Of a stretch of DNA of 64,000 nucleotides, positions 47,640-58,741 are shown one piece after another. Position 1 is the first letter of the stretch; each line of letters opens with the position of its first letter. The position numbers were made by a program, and so were the translations under genes. Location: NCBI RefSeq assembly GCF_002776525.5, contig NC_045441.1:90605298-90669297 (forward strand). Reading direction: 5' to 3'. The notes beneath the pieces were generated by a model. That model ran no database searches. It had not been told where the DNA came from and was given only the letters and a program-made list of their open reading frames with translations. This DNA is from Piliocolobus tephrosceles (lineage: Eukaryota > Chordata > Mammalia > Primates > Cercopithecidae).

Positions 47640-47880
47640 AGGGTTTACTTTACCACGTACCTCGTGCTGAGCAATGTACCTCGTTAATCTTATTTACTCG
47701 TCGTAAGAACCACACAGTGGGTAGTTTTATTGGTTCTATTTTAGCTACATGACAAAACTGAAGCGTAAAAACACTTAGTAAGTTTTCAGTGTCATGCACA
47801 ACTAGGAAGTCACTTGTCCAGAATATAAGCCCAGTCACCATCACTCTGTAACCTGTGCTTTTAACAACTTCAGGGCATGA
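47640..47880 (-). repeat. MIR SINE (antisense) in intron 4
   Basis: CGTGCTGAGCAATGTACC, TCTTATTTACTCGTCGTAAGAACC, TACATGACAAAACTGAAGCG and ACAACTAGGAAGTCACTTG follow antisense MIR order. Confidence 0.65.
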
Positions 47881-48792
47881 AACATTTGGTCTATCAGTAG
47901 GATCCATGCTGTGATTTGTTTTTGCAGTGGTGGTGATGACTGCCTTGTTGAATCCACTTTTTATTCTATTCCATTTTGGGGACATAATTCTGCAAGATGA
48001 TTCTAATTAGGAAACAGAGATGAGTTAATTGACCAACACAGAAAGAAAAAGAGTTTGTTGCTCCGCACTGGGATTAAACATATGATCTCGGCCTAATTAA
48101 CACTAGCTAGTAAGTGTCCAAGCTGATCAGCTCCACTACATTTCAATAACAGAAAACAACAACTTTCAAAATTAGTTACTTAACAATTATGTCGAAATAC
48201 CTCTAAAACATAGTGTTTTCCTTACATTACAAAAAAAAAAAAAAATATGATTGGTTTTGTCCTTTCTTGAGAGTTTGCATGGTGTTACTCCCTGCATAGT
48301 GAAGAAAACATTTTATTTAAGTAGATGGATCTAAGTTTTTCATGAACAAAGGAATAACATTTGAAATCAATCCTACCCTAGTCCAGGAGAATGCACTGGA
48401 CTGACCTAGTAGAGGTCTTATTTCACCCTGAGTTCTCTATGGTTGTGATTCTCTGCTGGAGGAGTAAATGTGAAATAGATCTCCCTGGGAACTGGCTTCC
48501 CAGTCCAATCAGCTATTTTACCAATGAACACTTCCTTGTGATATAGATGTTTACAGCTGAGAGGATCCAATATATTAATAAAATCCTTTTTTGCATTCAA
48601 TGAGGGAAACACATAATTTTCATCAATTAGCAGCTTACTGGAATATCTGCATGATGTTTTAACACTTTTAAGTGTTGACTAAAGATTAATTTTACAGAAA
48701 GTAGAAAAAGAAAATATGTTTCTGTCTGGAGGAATGATTTATTGTTGACCCCTAAATTGAAATATTTTACAAGTGGCTTAATGGAAAGATGA

Positions 48793-48807
48793 TGATAGAT
48801 GATGAAA
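48793..48807 (+). promoter_or_regulatory. HGF: Conserved intron 4 element deleted in human DFNB39 deafness
   Basis: The bases TGA, TA, then GATGATGAAA stand 2001-2015 nt after exon 4. In humans, recessive deafness DFNB39 is caused by deletion of TGA at c.482+1986_1988 or of GATGATGAAA at c.482+1991_2000. The two units are separated by two bases there, exactly as here, with a 15-nt shift in distance. The human element lies in the 3' UTR of a short HGF transcript, as I recall. Both units are intact in this genome. Confidence 0.8.
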
Positions 48808-49649
48808 TTAGTGTAGAAGTTTAACTAGAAAATCAGGTGACCTGATATCTACATCTGTATCCTTCATTGGCCACCCAGCATTCATTAATGAATCAGATGA
48901 TAGAATAGATCACGTTTCCTAGGAACACAGTGAATATTAAAAGAAAACAAAGGGAGTCTAGCACCTAGAAGACCTAGTTTATATTTCAAAGTATATTTGG
49001 ATATAACCCAATTTTAAACATTTCCTCACTTATCTCTCTTAAAGCCTTGCCAACAGCAAGGACAGAGAACCAAAAATAGTGTATATGTGAATAAATGCTT
49101 ATTACAGAATCTGCTGACTGGCACATGCTTTGTGTGTAATGAGTTCTCATAAACACTTGCTGAATGAACACACATAAGTGAAATAGCACGGCTAGGCTTC
49201 TTCCCTTGGTCAAATATGGGGTGCTAAAGAAAATCAGGCGAAACACATTGGGACACTAACAAAAAAAAAGTTAATTTAGGTAAAAGGTAAAATACACCAT
49301 AGAATGAAGAAAAGAGATGACACAGACTGCTCTTTAACCTTCATGTCTTAGAGAGTAATTTGATATGGATTGATTCAGAATTGTGAAAAGGAGCCCATCT
49401 TTTCTCTTCATTTTGATTTTATTAACTCCAATGAGGGAACTTTATTCATCTTTTGGCCATATCTACTTTTGATTTCTACATTATTCTCTCTTCCTTTCTA
49501 CCTGTATTTTTCCTAACAAATTGTTGACTGATTAATTCACTACTTCTTCACAGCTTTTTTTGGCTTTACAAATCCACTGGAAAGGTATACGGGTGTATCA
49601 CTTTGTGTATTTCAGTGTGCATGTGTAGAGGGGACTAAAATCCTCTCTC

Positions 49650-49880
49650 AAACTATAAATATTGAGTATTTGTGTATTGAACATTTGCTATAACTACTAG
49701 GCTTCTTAAATAATCTTAATATATAAAATAATCTTAATATATGATATAGAAAAAGGGAAATTATAGTTCGTATTACTCATCTAAGTGAAGAAATTAAAAC
49801 CCAGGGAGTAAATAAACTGTCTAAGGACTAAGGTCGTAGAACATTTAGGTGATAGATATGGGGCAACCGTATGAGTTTTA
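49650..49880 (-). repeat. MIR SINE fragment (antisense) in intron 4
   Basis: ATCTAAGTGAAGAAATTAAAACCCAGGGAG, AACTGTCTAAGGACTAAGGTCG and GGTGATAGATATGGGGC are consistent with a degraded antisense MIR. Confidence 0.5.
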
Positions 49881-49958
49881 TGATTAACAAGTAACTTCTC
49901 ACCACTGTACTGTATCAACTTTTCCATAAAAGAGAGCTATAGTATACTTTGCTTAAAT

Positions 49959-50042
49959 AAATTTGATTAGTGCATGACTTCTTGAAAACATATAAAGCAT
50001 AAATTTGATGAGTGCATGACTTCTTGAAAACATATAAAGCAA
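49959..50042 (+). repeat. 42-bp tandem duplication in intron 4
   Basis: Units 49959-50000 and 50001-50042 differ at only two bases. Each contains GTGCATGACTTCTTG and AAAACATATAAAGCA. Near identity implies a recent event. Confidence 0.95.
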
Positions 50043-51064
50043 AAGTCACATTTGATTCTGTCAGAAAAATGAGTAAGCCATGACCCAAACAAAAGATGCA
50101 TTAAAATATTCTGGAATGATAGAGCTAAAAGTAAGAAAAATGGCTTTTCAAAAAAGTGTACTGTTAGGAATTGTGAAATTATGCTGAATTTTAGTTGCAT
50201 TATAATTTTTGTCAGTCATACGGTCTGACAACCTGTCTTATTTCTATTTCCCCATATGAAGAATGCTGGTGAAGCAAGGATATTAACTGTTTAAATGCAT
50301 TGAAGTTGCATAATGTGGATAATGTTTAATTGGTTCCCTGAAAATGTTTAGTTAGTAGTGTCTTACACTGTTTGTTTTGTCCAATAATTTATATTTTTTG
50401 AAGACTCAACTCTAGAATGCACTCATGCCAAAATGAAAGAATTTCATTGCAAAATATTGCTTGGTACATGATGCATACCTGTATTTGTTTTGTGTCACAA
50501 CATGAAAAATGATGGTTTATTAGAAGTTTCATTGGGTAGGAAACACATTTGAATGGTATTTACTAAGAGACCAAAATCCTTGGACTTCACTCTACTTTTA
50601 GGGCCACTTAGAACTCAAAGTCTCAGTAAAAGTAGAAATAAAGCCTGTTAACAAAACCCAAACTGAATATTAAAAATGTTACTGGAATTTCAAAGAAATG
50701 TTTGCTGGTATTACCTGTCGATGTATATTCTTTATTATGATCTTTTGTGTAAAGTCTGGCAGACAAATGCGATATCTAATTGTTGAGTCCAATATCACAA
50801 GCAGTACAAAAGTGTAAAAAAGACTTGGCCTTTTCTGATGTGTTAAAATACTTTATGCTGGTAATAAAACTAAGAGTAGGGCACTAGAAATTTTAAGTGA
50901 AGATAATGTGTTGCAGTTACTGCACCCAATGGCTTACTATTATAAACCAAAATTGGGATCACTAAGCTCCTGTCAGTCAAAATGATCAAAATTATTGAAG
51001 AGAATAAGCAATTCTTTATTAGGACAGAGTAGATATAGACTACAAAGTAGAGTGTGCTTAATGA

Positions 51065-51250
51065 GAGGTAGCATTTGCTAGGTGCCAGTTACTCTATCAT
51101 CCATTGGAACTTCTCAAAATAACCATATAAGGTGTAAGATGTTAAAGGTTATGGGTGTACTTAGTGCACAGGTAAGCTAATAGAAGCTAAATTACTTGCT
51201 GGGGTCTCACAGTAAGAAAGTGAGCTGAAGTTTCAGCCCAGATTTAATTG
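51065..51250 (-). repeat. MIR SINE (antisense) in intron 4
   Basis: GCATTTGCTAGGTGCCAGTTACTC, ACTTCTCAAAATAACCATATAAGG and GGTCTCACAGTAAGAAAGTGAGC give the antisense MIR pattern. Confidence 0.7.
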
Positions 51251-51754
51251 GATTCCGGGCTCTTTATTCATGTTACTTCATGAATCTGTTTCTCAATTGT
51301 GCAGAAAAAAAGGGGGCTATTTATAAGAAAAACAATAAACAAGTAATGATCTCAAGTAATTCAAGAAATAGTGAGATTTCAAAATCAGTGGCAGCATTTT
51401 CTCAGTTCTCTCCTAAGTGGCCTTGCTCAAACACCTGCTATCTTTTAATGGAGTTTTGAAATTATGTTTCAAACAACATCGATTAAGTTCTAGAATGTTT
51501 GACTCTTAGCAAATTAAGAGGCTAATTGTTCTAACTTGATAGTGAATATGGAAATTCAGCTAAATGAATGTTAATACAATTCAAAGGTTTTAAGGATAGA
51601 TGGAAATGACAGAATTTAAATTAAAATATATGAAGGAATATAAGATAAAGGATTTTTCTACTTTCAGCAAAAACATACCCACTAATTAGTAAAATTAATA
51701 GGCAAAAAAAAGTTGCATGCTCTTATACTGTAATGATTATCATTTTAAAACTAG

Positions 51755-51897
51755 CTTTTTGCCTTCGAGCTATCGGGGTAAAGACCTACAGGAAAACTAC
51801 TGTCGAAATCCTCGAGGGGAAGAAGGGGGACCCTGGTGTTTCACAAGCAATCCAGAGGTACGCTACGAAGTCTGTGACATTCCTCAGTGTTCAGAAG
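51755..51897 (+). CDS. HGF: HGF exon 5: second half of kringle 1
   Basis: The acceptor is AAACTAG|CT at 51755. A second AG at 51768-51769 can be used instead and removes 15 nt (codons for Phe-Leu-Pro-Ser-Ser). The exon encodes the rest of kringle 1 with [15 protein letters not shown] and the closing Cys206, then Ser207 and Glu208. The donor is GAAG|gtaaat (phase 1). The length is 143 nt, equal to human c.483-625. Reading through gives Gly-Lys-stop, which matches the natural NK1 isoform of 210 residues. Confidence 0.97.
51770..51897 (+). CDS. HGF: HGF exon 5, alternative short form (dHGF, five residues deleted)
   Basis: Using the second AG (GCCTTCGAG|CTATCGG) removes 51755-51769, exactly five codons, and keeps the frame. 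This corresponds to the known deleted HGF isoform lacking five residues in kringle 1, which has altered heparin binding and target-cell specificity. Both AGs are intact here. Base 51767 corresponds to human c.495, where a synonymous G>A change at the short-form acceptor region was reported in DFNB39 deafness. Confidence 0.85.
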
Positions 51898-51996
51898 GTA
51901 AATAAACCTGAATGCCATGTGGGCCATTCTATTCCCCCTATGTGTAGAACTGTAACTCACATTAAAGGTTAACAGCAACGAATCAATCATAATAAA
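51898..51996 (+). promoter_or_regulatory. HGF: NK1 read-through end and poly(A) signals in intron 5
   Basis: If the exon 5 donor is not used, the frame adds GGT AAA TAA (Gly209, Lys210, stop). This gives a 210-residue protein consisting of N domain plus kringle 1, the size of the natural NK1 isoform. Canonical or common poly(A) hexamers follow at once: AATAAA at 51901, ATTAAA at 51961 and AATAAA at 51991, with TG-rich sequence (ATGTTGTTC) just after the last. The last signal is the likeliest cleavage cue by position; this is inferred, not observed. Confidence 0.65.
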
Positions 51997-54865
51997 TATG
52001 TTGTTCATGCAAATGCAACTACAAATAATTATTTAAATATTTTTACACAATGTTTTTAAAACTGTTGGATTATCACCAGATTAATGCAAAATCACAGAGC
52101 AAGTTTCAGTTTGAATTTCAACACTGCCTGAGTCATCCCTCTGGGGAAAGTGAAAGAGAGGGTTTACTTATCTACTGTCTTGAGCTCACATACCTCAAAA
52201 TCTACTTACTGTGTGGCACCTGAAAGGAGCTGAATGAAGCTTAGCCTTTCATTAGCAATGCTAATTCTATTCAACCAGCACCTGCTTCCACAGAAATTTT
52301 GTCAAAACTATTCTCAAGTGGTGTGACAAGGGCATATGGACCCAGAAGAAAATACAATATAAGAAGGGATCACTGGAAGCTTGACCCCATGCACGTTTTG
52401 GTGAAAATGTGCCTAGAATCTGACACATAGACTGGAACTGAGTGCCATTCAGAATAGGATCTGAAGAGATCAAAGCAATGGAGCCCAAACTGTCTTGAAG
52501 GCAGGCACCTTAAATCCATGTCTGTGTATTCAGCTCTTTTCACAGCATAAAAGGGCATTGTCCTTACTTTTGCAGTGGAAAACTGAATGTCTGACGAGAT
52601 GGAAGAGTAACCATTTCAGCATTGTATGTGGTTTCATTTTTCTTAGTTATCTGGCTACTGAATAGCTGGGGTTTTCACTTCTGTCAGAAACTCTAAATTT
52701 CCAAAAATCTAAGCGAAACATGGATGAAACTCTGTTAGAAAATTATTAGGATTTCAAAGTATTTGGGGAGGGGGACTACTGGAATGCTGTCCAAGTTTTA
52801 TACTAAGATATCTTACCTGTTTGTTATTAACCAAATATTTTAAAAAAATATTTCCTCCATAAATATTCATTTAATATTAGGTTGATATTTATCACATAAA
52901 AAGTAAAGGCTACTGTTACCTAATTGTCACAGAAAAGGATTTGTTTTCTGTTGTTAGTGAATTTGAAATCCTTGACTTTATGTGCTAGAGCCAGTTCCAT
53001 CTCTGTTTGTAAATTCTTACTTTCCATTCCATATCATATTCTGTTCCCTATAACCTCTTCATTGTTTCCTTTTCTTTTAAAAATAATAAACTTTTCTATG
53101 ATCACGTTATGAACAAGTCTGTTTTGTATGAATAAGTCTGAATGAATTAATATTTGTCTTAAATTTGCACATGGAAGAAAAAAAAAAAAAACCCTACTTT
53201 TAAGGGAATCTCTCCTATTACAGTTTTCTGAGGTTGAAAATCATTGGCAAGGGGTGTTGTTTGACCTGAAAAAGTGTTTTCAAAGACTGGTACCTTGGCC
53301 AAACTTTAAACAGCTTACTGTTTTCGTTACCTGCCTAGTTCTTGTGAGAATATGATTTTTCAACTCTGGGTTTATATGAAAAACATTCATCAAAATATAC
53401 TTACCTACATAGGACTGCACTGCTAGGTGACATAGATTAAAAGTGCTAGAAAAGAAGTCCTTGAATAAATCCTATTTTCAGTTATTCTTATCTCATTAGA
53501 ATGTAACTCTCTAGTATCTTTAATAATTTGAAGTCATCACACCTCCCTTAGAAAAGGGCGTTGCTCCTTGGTATTGATGGTATATGATGCTGCTGGTCAC
53601 CATGGCACTAAAGGTTGCAGACAAGTTCTTTCTGGAAATAATTAGTGGCCTGACAATAGTGGAATAACTCTCCTATGGGAGAAGGGAACCAACATCTGCC
53701 CTGTAGGTTAAACATATTTCAGAGAGTATGAGTTAAACTGTGGTATTTTAAATTCAAGCTAACACAAGCAATGTGTTAGCAGGATTTTAATGAAAAAGAT
53801 CCAAAATAAGAAGCATTGTCAAAACATTGGCAGAGAAAAAGAGTGACTTTTAAAATCAGTAATATAAAATATACAAAATAGTATAGACATGATATAAATT
53901 TCTTCTAAAATACATATAAGGGGGAAACCTCAAAATCCAGAGTGCTTAAGTTGTATAATAGATGGGCTATTTCTATCCATGGATACAAATTAAATGGTAA
54001 GTTATAAAGGTTATTTTATTATGGCTATGGTAGCAACTATAAAATCATTTTGCATATTTAAAATTAAACAAGAAAAACACCCGTGATCAAACTTTAGACG
54101 GTTCAAATGAAAAAGACATATAGAACAGTATATCTTTTTTGAAATTTTTGTAACCATGCTTAAAACTTGGCTTATAATCACCTGAAATTTGTTTAAAATT
54201 AAAAGGATTGTATCTGATAGTCAATGATTAATATTATTTTCTTATAATTTAAAACTTTAAAATATAGTAAATATTCCAGAGGAAAACAAATATTCTTTGA
54301 TCACACTTATCACCTTTCAGTTAGATAAGAGAATAAATTCAATAGATCTATTTTGTCAATGTTGACTATAGATAATAATATTGTATCATATATTTTAAAA
54401 AATGTTAAGAGACTAGATGTTAAATGTTCTTACCATAAAAATGCTATGTGAGGTAATGTATATGTTAACTAGCTTGATTTAGTCCACTGACAATGTATAT
54501 ATGCTTCAAAACATCATGTCGTACATGATAAATATGTACACTTTTATTGGACAATTTTCAAAAGGAACCCTATAGAGTTATACAAAGAAAATAATTAGTG
54601 CTTTATTCAAAAGTTTTAGAAAGTTGAGGTATGTAAAATCCAATTTCTTGCTTTAGCGTTTGCTTGAAACTTAAAATAAAACAATCATTAGTCATTGCAA
54701 CAGATGTCATTTCTAATGATTGTCAAATGACCAAGTCAATATATTTTAATTAAGCCATAATCATTATTTTAAAAAATACATTACATTTAAAATCCCAAAT
54801 AATACTGACATAAGTTTATGTGTATAATTCGATACTCTAAGTGAAGAAAAACTTTCTAAAACAAA

Positions 54866-54905
54866 GATTAAATGGCAAGTTATAAAGATTAAATGGCAAC
54901 TTATA
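54866..54905 (+). repeat. 20-bp direct repeat in intron 5
   Basis: GATTAAATGGCAAGTTATAAA occurs twice in tandem with one base change near the middle. Confidence 0.75.
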
Positions 54906-55327
54906 ATTTATTTGTAAAACTTTTATTTATATATGTACATTTATGAGACTGCTTATATTTTAAACATTTAGTTTTGTTGAAGGAATCACCTGCATGGATT
55001 TTTCTGAGATTGTCTTTAATGTAATAAAATAAACACTAATTCAAAATAGATTCAGATACTTTCAAAATAACTGTTTTAGTCTGTATACTCATATCACTCC
55101 TGTTTTATGACTGAGAAAAATGAAACACATTTTTAAAGTTTGGTTGGTTGGTATGATGAGAAAGCTGTTAAATTAATCCTCTGTGTTTTATAATTTATAT
55201 ACAGTTTTTGTAGTATTCTAGTATTATTCAGTCCAGAGCTGTACTTAGAAAAAATATTGAACCGATGAACAGAAACCATTACTCTGTGAGTTTCTGTGAT
55301 CTATCTAGGGCAGTAGTTAGCTTTTTC

Positions 55328-55381
55328 TTTTCCTTTTTCTTTCTTTTTTTTTTTTTTGTTTTTTTGTTTTTTTGTTTTTTT
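55328..55381. repeat. T-rich polypyrimidine tract with (GTTTTTTT)n end
   Basis: A pure pyrimidine stretch passes into three copies of G plus seven T. No Alu body follows it. Confidence 0.85.
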
Positions 55382-55914
55382 GAGGAGAACTTGCTGGAGC
55401 AGTTAAATAATGTACTGATAGCAATAGAAAGAGCCAAAGGGCATACCTACATGTAAACTGTTACATAGTTTATATGTTCACCTGTTTCCTTGAGTACATG
55501 GACTTGGTTTCACCTGAACTGCTTGACTTTAAGAAAATTTAGAAGAATCTGAGAATTCCCAAAGTTTGAAAAGTGAATATGAGTTAAAAATTTGACTTTT
55601 TTGAGATAATTCTTATGACTAACTTGATGATTTGATTCCATGAAAAGCAGCCAACTTTTCAGCCATTGACTTTGGATAAGGTATCCAATCTAGTTACATT
55701 CCATGCACTTTCCTTGCAATGCTCCAGTAGATGAGACTGCAAAAGGAGAGCAAGTTAACTATTGTAAACAAAAAAGCAGAGGGCAATGAGGACAAGCTGG
55801 TAGGGATACCAACTTTCTAAAGTTATTGCTATCAGTATATCATAAAGTATAACCAGCTAGAATATGTAGGAAATAAGTTAAAATATGTAAAAGAAAAAGG
55901 CAGTTTGGGATAAT

Positions 55915-56051
55915 GCAAAAAATACTAAGACTGTGGGTCAGAAGATTTGTGTTCCAGGCTCAGGTTTAACATTTTGTGTTTTAGGTAAGTCTCTTAAAAC
56001 TTTTGTGAGCCTTGTTTTCCTCACTGTAAGAATCAGATGATACCTTTCATG
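55915..56051 (+). repeat. MIR SINE (sense) interrupted by an Alu
   Basis: GACTGTGGGTCAGAAGATTTGTGTTCCAG, TTTAGGTAAGTCTCTTAAAAC and TTGTTTTCCTCACTGTAAGAATC are sense MIR landmarks. The Alu at 56052 sits directly after ATGATACC. Confidence 0.7.
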
Positions 56052-56325
56052 TTTGTTTGTTTGTTTTTTGTTTTTGTTTTTCTTTTTTTTAGACAGAGTC
56101 TTGCTCTGTTGCCCAGGCTGGAGTGGTGCAGTGGCGCCATCTTGGCTCACCGCAGCTTCCACCTCCTGGGTTCAAGCAATTCTCCTGCCTCAGCCTCCCA
56201 AGTAGCTGGCATTACAGGCATGTGACACCATGCCCAAGCTGGTCTGAAACGTCTGACCTCAGGCAATCTGCCCACCTTGGCCTCCCAAAGTGCTAGGATT
56301 ACAGGCTTAAGCCACCACACTTGGC
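56052..56325 (-). mobile_element. Alu SINE (antisense) with internal deletion and target duplication
   Basis: The T-rich end (with G interruptions) is followed by AGACAGAGTCTTGCTCTGTTGCCC and ends CACACTTGGC. About 50 bp of the left-monomer/linker region is missing between CACCATGCCC and AAGCTGGTCTG. Flanks TGATACCTTTCATG (56038-56051) and TGATACCTTTTATG (56326-56339) differ at one base. Confidence 0.92.
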
Positions 56326-56630
56326 TGATACCTTTTATGTTAAAATTATGGTATAAACAATCAAATAATATGTAACTATAATATATCTAAATATCTCAAT
56401 GCAATCATGACATGTTTAATTCCCACCACAACAATAACTTTCATTGCTTTCTAAAATGTAACGTTATTCTTGCTAAGTTTTATTTATTTATTTTTAGGCC
56501 CACAACTGCAATAATAACTCTCTCTTCACTTTACTATCAAGATAGCATAAGTATGCTTCTGATTTTATATTATTTTGTCCCCTTATAATTTATCCAACTC
56601 TCATCTATTCAAGGTCCCAGTAAAATCTAG

Positions 56631-56650
56631 TCTCTCCTATGAGAGACTAG
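56631..56650. repeat. Perfect 8-bp hairpin, 4-nt loop
   Basis: AGTCTCTC and GAGAGACT face each other around CTAT. A further ACTAGTCTCT and two CTAGACTATGACT copies follow, a small cluster of inverted and direct repeats. Probably local slippage. Confidence 0.7.
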
Positions 56651-56734
56651 ACTATGACTAGTCTCTGCCTAGACTATGACTGCCAAATACTTAGAACTTT
56701 TAGAATAGATCCCGTTATCTAGAAAGTTGCAAAG

Positions 56735-56880
56735 CGAAGTGAGGTCCAAGTACCAGCAGCAGCAGCAACCCCTGGGAGCTTGTTATTAATGCCCCAGCCC
56801 AGACCCACTGACTCAGAACTTGCCTCTTAACAGGATCTCAACGTGGTTTTATGCACATTCATACTTGAACAAGCATTGAT
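56735..56880. mobile_element. MER5A-type hAT-Charlie fragment in intron 5
   Basis: AGTACCAGCAGCAGCAGCAACCCCTGGGAGCTTG, GCCCCAGCCCAGACCCACTGACTCAGAA and AACAGGATCTC are MER5A landmarks. A short (CAG)n expansion is internal. Confidence 0.75.
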
Positions 56881-58620
56881 CTGCCACACTCATAATGAAA
56901 AGTAGTCATCTTATGGAACTGTCTGTTTCATTCATGTAGCTATTTTTTCTTAAAACCATTAAAATGTATAAGTCAAGGAAAAAAATTTATAATATTGCTC
57001 AATGTAGTGATTACCAGAAAATAATTCTATTCACTCTCATTGGAAATGAATATGCTATCATAAGCTGCATTTGCTGAAGAAGGCATAATAGATGTAATCT
57101 CTTTCCTGAGTACAAGAGTAGAAATTGTATATATGAATACTTATCTTTTACATGTGACCCTAGTATTCTATTGTACATTTCATTCAATACAAAGGAACAA
57201 ATAACGATAAATGCTGCATCATTTTCCTTGATGGTATCAAACTTTGTGTTCTTTAAAAAAAAAAGAGAGAGAGAACTAAATGAACCTGTTAACCATTCAA
57301 ATGGAAAGCTGAAATGTAACATTGTATCACCTGTGTTGAGCACTGCAATGACCTTGGCCAACCCGAGCACCTTTATTGATACGCTCATGGACTCCACTCA
57401 TTTACAGTTCAGATGCTTATTGGGTGTAGTCTGGGGAATCTCAGTATCAAATAAAGGGAAGCTGAGTTGGCCTCTTAGCCCATATATTAATATAAATGAA
57501 AGAAAGATGGATCAAGCCAAGTTATTCATGTTTCAGAAAGTTAATAGTTAATGTCCCTATTAGAATATAAGAATCAAGGATTCAAAAGTGATGATTCTAA
57601 TACTATAATCCCAAATTACTACAAATACTCATTAGGCTAGATTCCATTGGATAAAACTAAACATTGATGCCTCTTCCCACTTCAGCTAAAGTTAGATTAT
57701 CAGTAATTATAAGATAGAAATGATGTGTTTAAGGAAGTTTGCCTGATTCATAGGAAAGCCAAACAATGATTTATTCCACAGGATGCTTGCTGTGCTACAA
57801 ATCAACCTGTCTGTTTGAGAAGTCTCACTTTCAGCAATTGATGTGATTCAGTTTTCAGTGTGACATAAGGGGCCAGCCAGAAGAGAACAATGAATTAACC
57901 TCACAAAATCATCTGTAAGATCCTACCTAATTACATTAGCTTATACATTTTAAAAAGAGTGGAAACACGGAGTTCATTAGCAGGTCATCTTCTATCCTAA
58001 GCCAGATAGGAATGTAAACCTGCCCAGCCTATTCAACATGGATGTTTGCTAACAGAAAGGAGCTGTGATTTATTTTTAAAAAAGATCCATATTCTTTGAA
58101 TTGCACCAGATTTCTATGTGAAGCCAATCTCTTAAATCTATGTGGTCCTGATCGTGGCATTAACCATAAAAGTATGACACACACTCAATTAACCTTTGCA
58201 ATTCCTGTATATGTGTTTGGAGGGCAAATTGAGAGAGAAACACTATTGTGCTGACAAATAGATACTGAGATCTTTGCACTTTAGACCAACACAGGAAAAA
58301 TTTTCAAGGATATGTCTTTTAGTTCCATTTTCTAGATACCTTTGAGACAGTTATTAAAAAAAAAATAGATAGCATCGTGGCCCTATAGTAAATCTGTGTG
58401 ACACTAATTACAAAAATCCCACTTAAACTGTATGATGTGTTCCATAGGGAGTAGTTTATGTCATTATTTATGGACATTAGGCCCTAATAAAAAGTTAGAA
58501 TGATGTGTAGGATTTTTTAAAAATCTGTTTACTAAACAGGTGCTGTTCTTTAAATGGAACAGTGGTGTTTTTGATTTTGCTGTCAGAAACAATTAACATG
58601 CCATACTTTAATTTTATTAG

Positions 58621-58741
58621 TTGAATGCATGACCTGCAATGGGGAGAGTTATCGAGGTCTCATGGATCATACAGAATCAGGCAAGAGTTGTCAGCGCTGG
58701 GATCATCAGACACCACACCGGCACAAATTCTTGCCTGAAAG
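58621..58741 (+). CDS. HGF: HGF exon 6: first half of kringle 2
   Basis: The acceptor is TTTTATTAG|TT and the donor AAAG|gtaaaa (phase 2). The exon encodes residues 209 (completed) to 248 and two bases of codon 249. Kringle 2 begins with Cys211; CMTCNGESYRG and the CQRW motif are seen. Residue 231 is Ser (AGT at 58686-58688), whereas human has Ile as I recall it and mouse has Thr, so the position is variable. The 121-nt length equals human c.626-746. Confidence 0.96.

Larger units (their letters stand above)
46793..51754 (+). other. HGF: HGF intron 4
   Basis: This 5.0-kb phase-2 intron starts gtaaga and ends AAACTAG. It contains a MER5A copy, MIR fragments (about 47640-47880, 49650-49880, 51065-51250), a 42-bp tandem duplication (49959-50042) and the short DFNB39 element (48793-48807). 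Its acceptor has a weak pyrimidine tract, consistent with exon 5 acceptor competition. Confidence 0.9.
51898..58620 (+). other. HGF: HGF intron 5
   Basis: This 6.7-kb phase-1 intron starts gtaaat and ends TTTTATTAG. It carries the NK1 poly(A) signals at its start, an A run at 53178-53191, a T-rich tract at 55328-55381, a MIR split by an internally deleted Alu (55915-56340), and a MER5A copy (56735-56880). The stretch 53200-55300 is very AT-rich with no recognised element apart from a 20-bp direct repeat near 54866-54905. Confidence 0.9.

Noticed and set aside
51717..51972. Two overlapping open frames covering exon 5 as independent small genes
   Set aside because: One is HGF exon 5 read in frame with upstream intron; the other is a shifted-frame shadow. 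Splice sites and kringle residues show the true exon.
52875..52925. Possible MADE1/mariner miniature element (TTAGGTTGATATTTATC ... GTTACCTAAT)
   Set aside because: Only the outer few bases resemble the terminal repeats; the middle does not match and the length is wrong.
57011..57551. Opposed long open frames (128 and 126 codons) in intron 5
   Set aside because: They overlap on opposite strands, have no domain-like sequence, no suitable splice context and ordinary intronic composition; chance frames.
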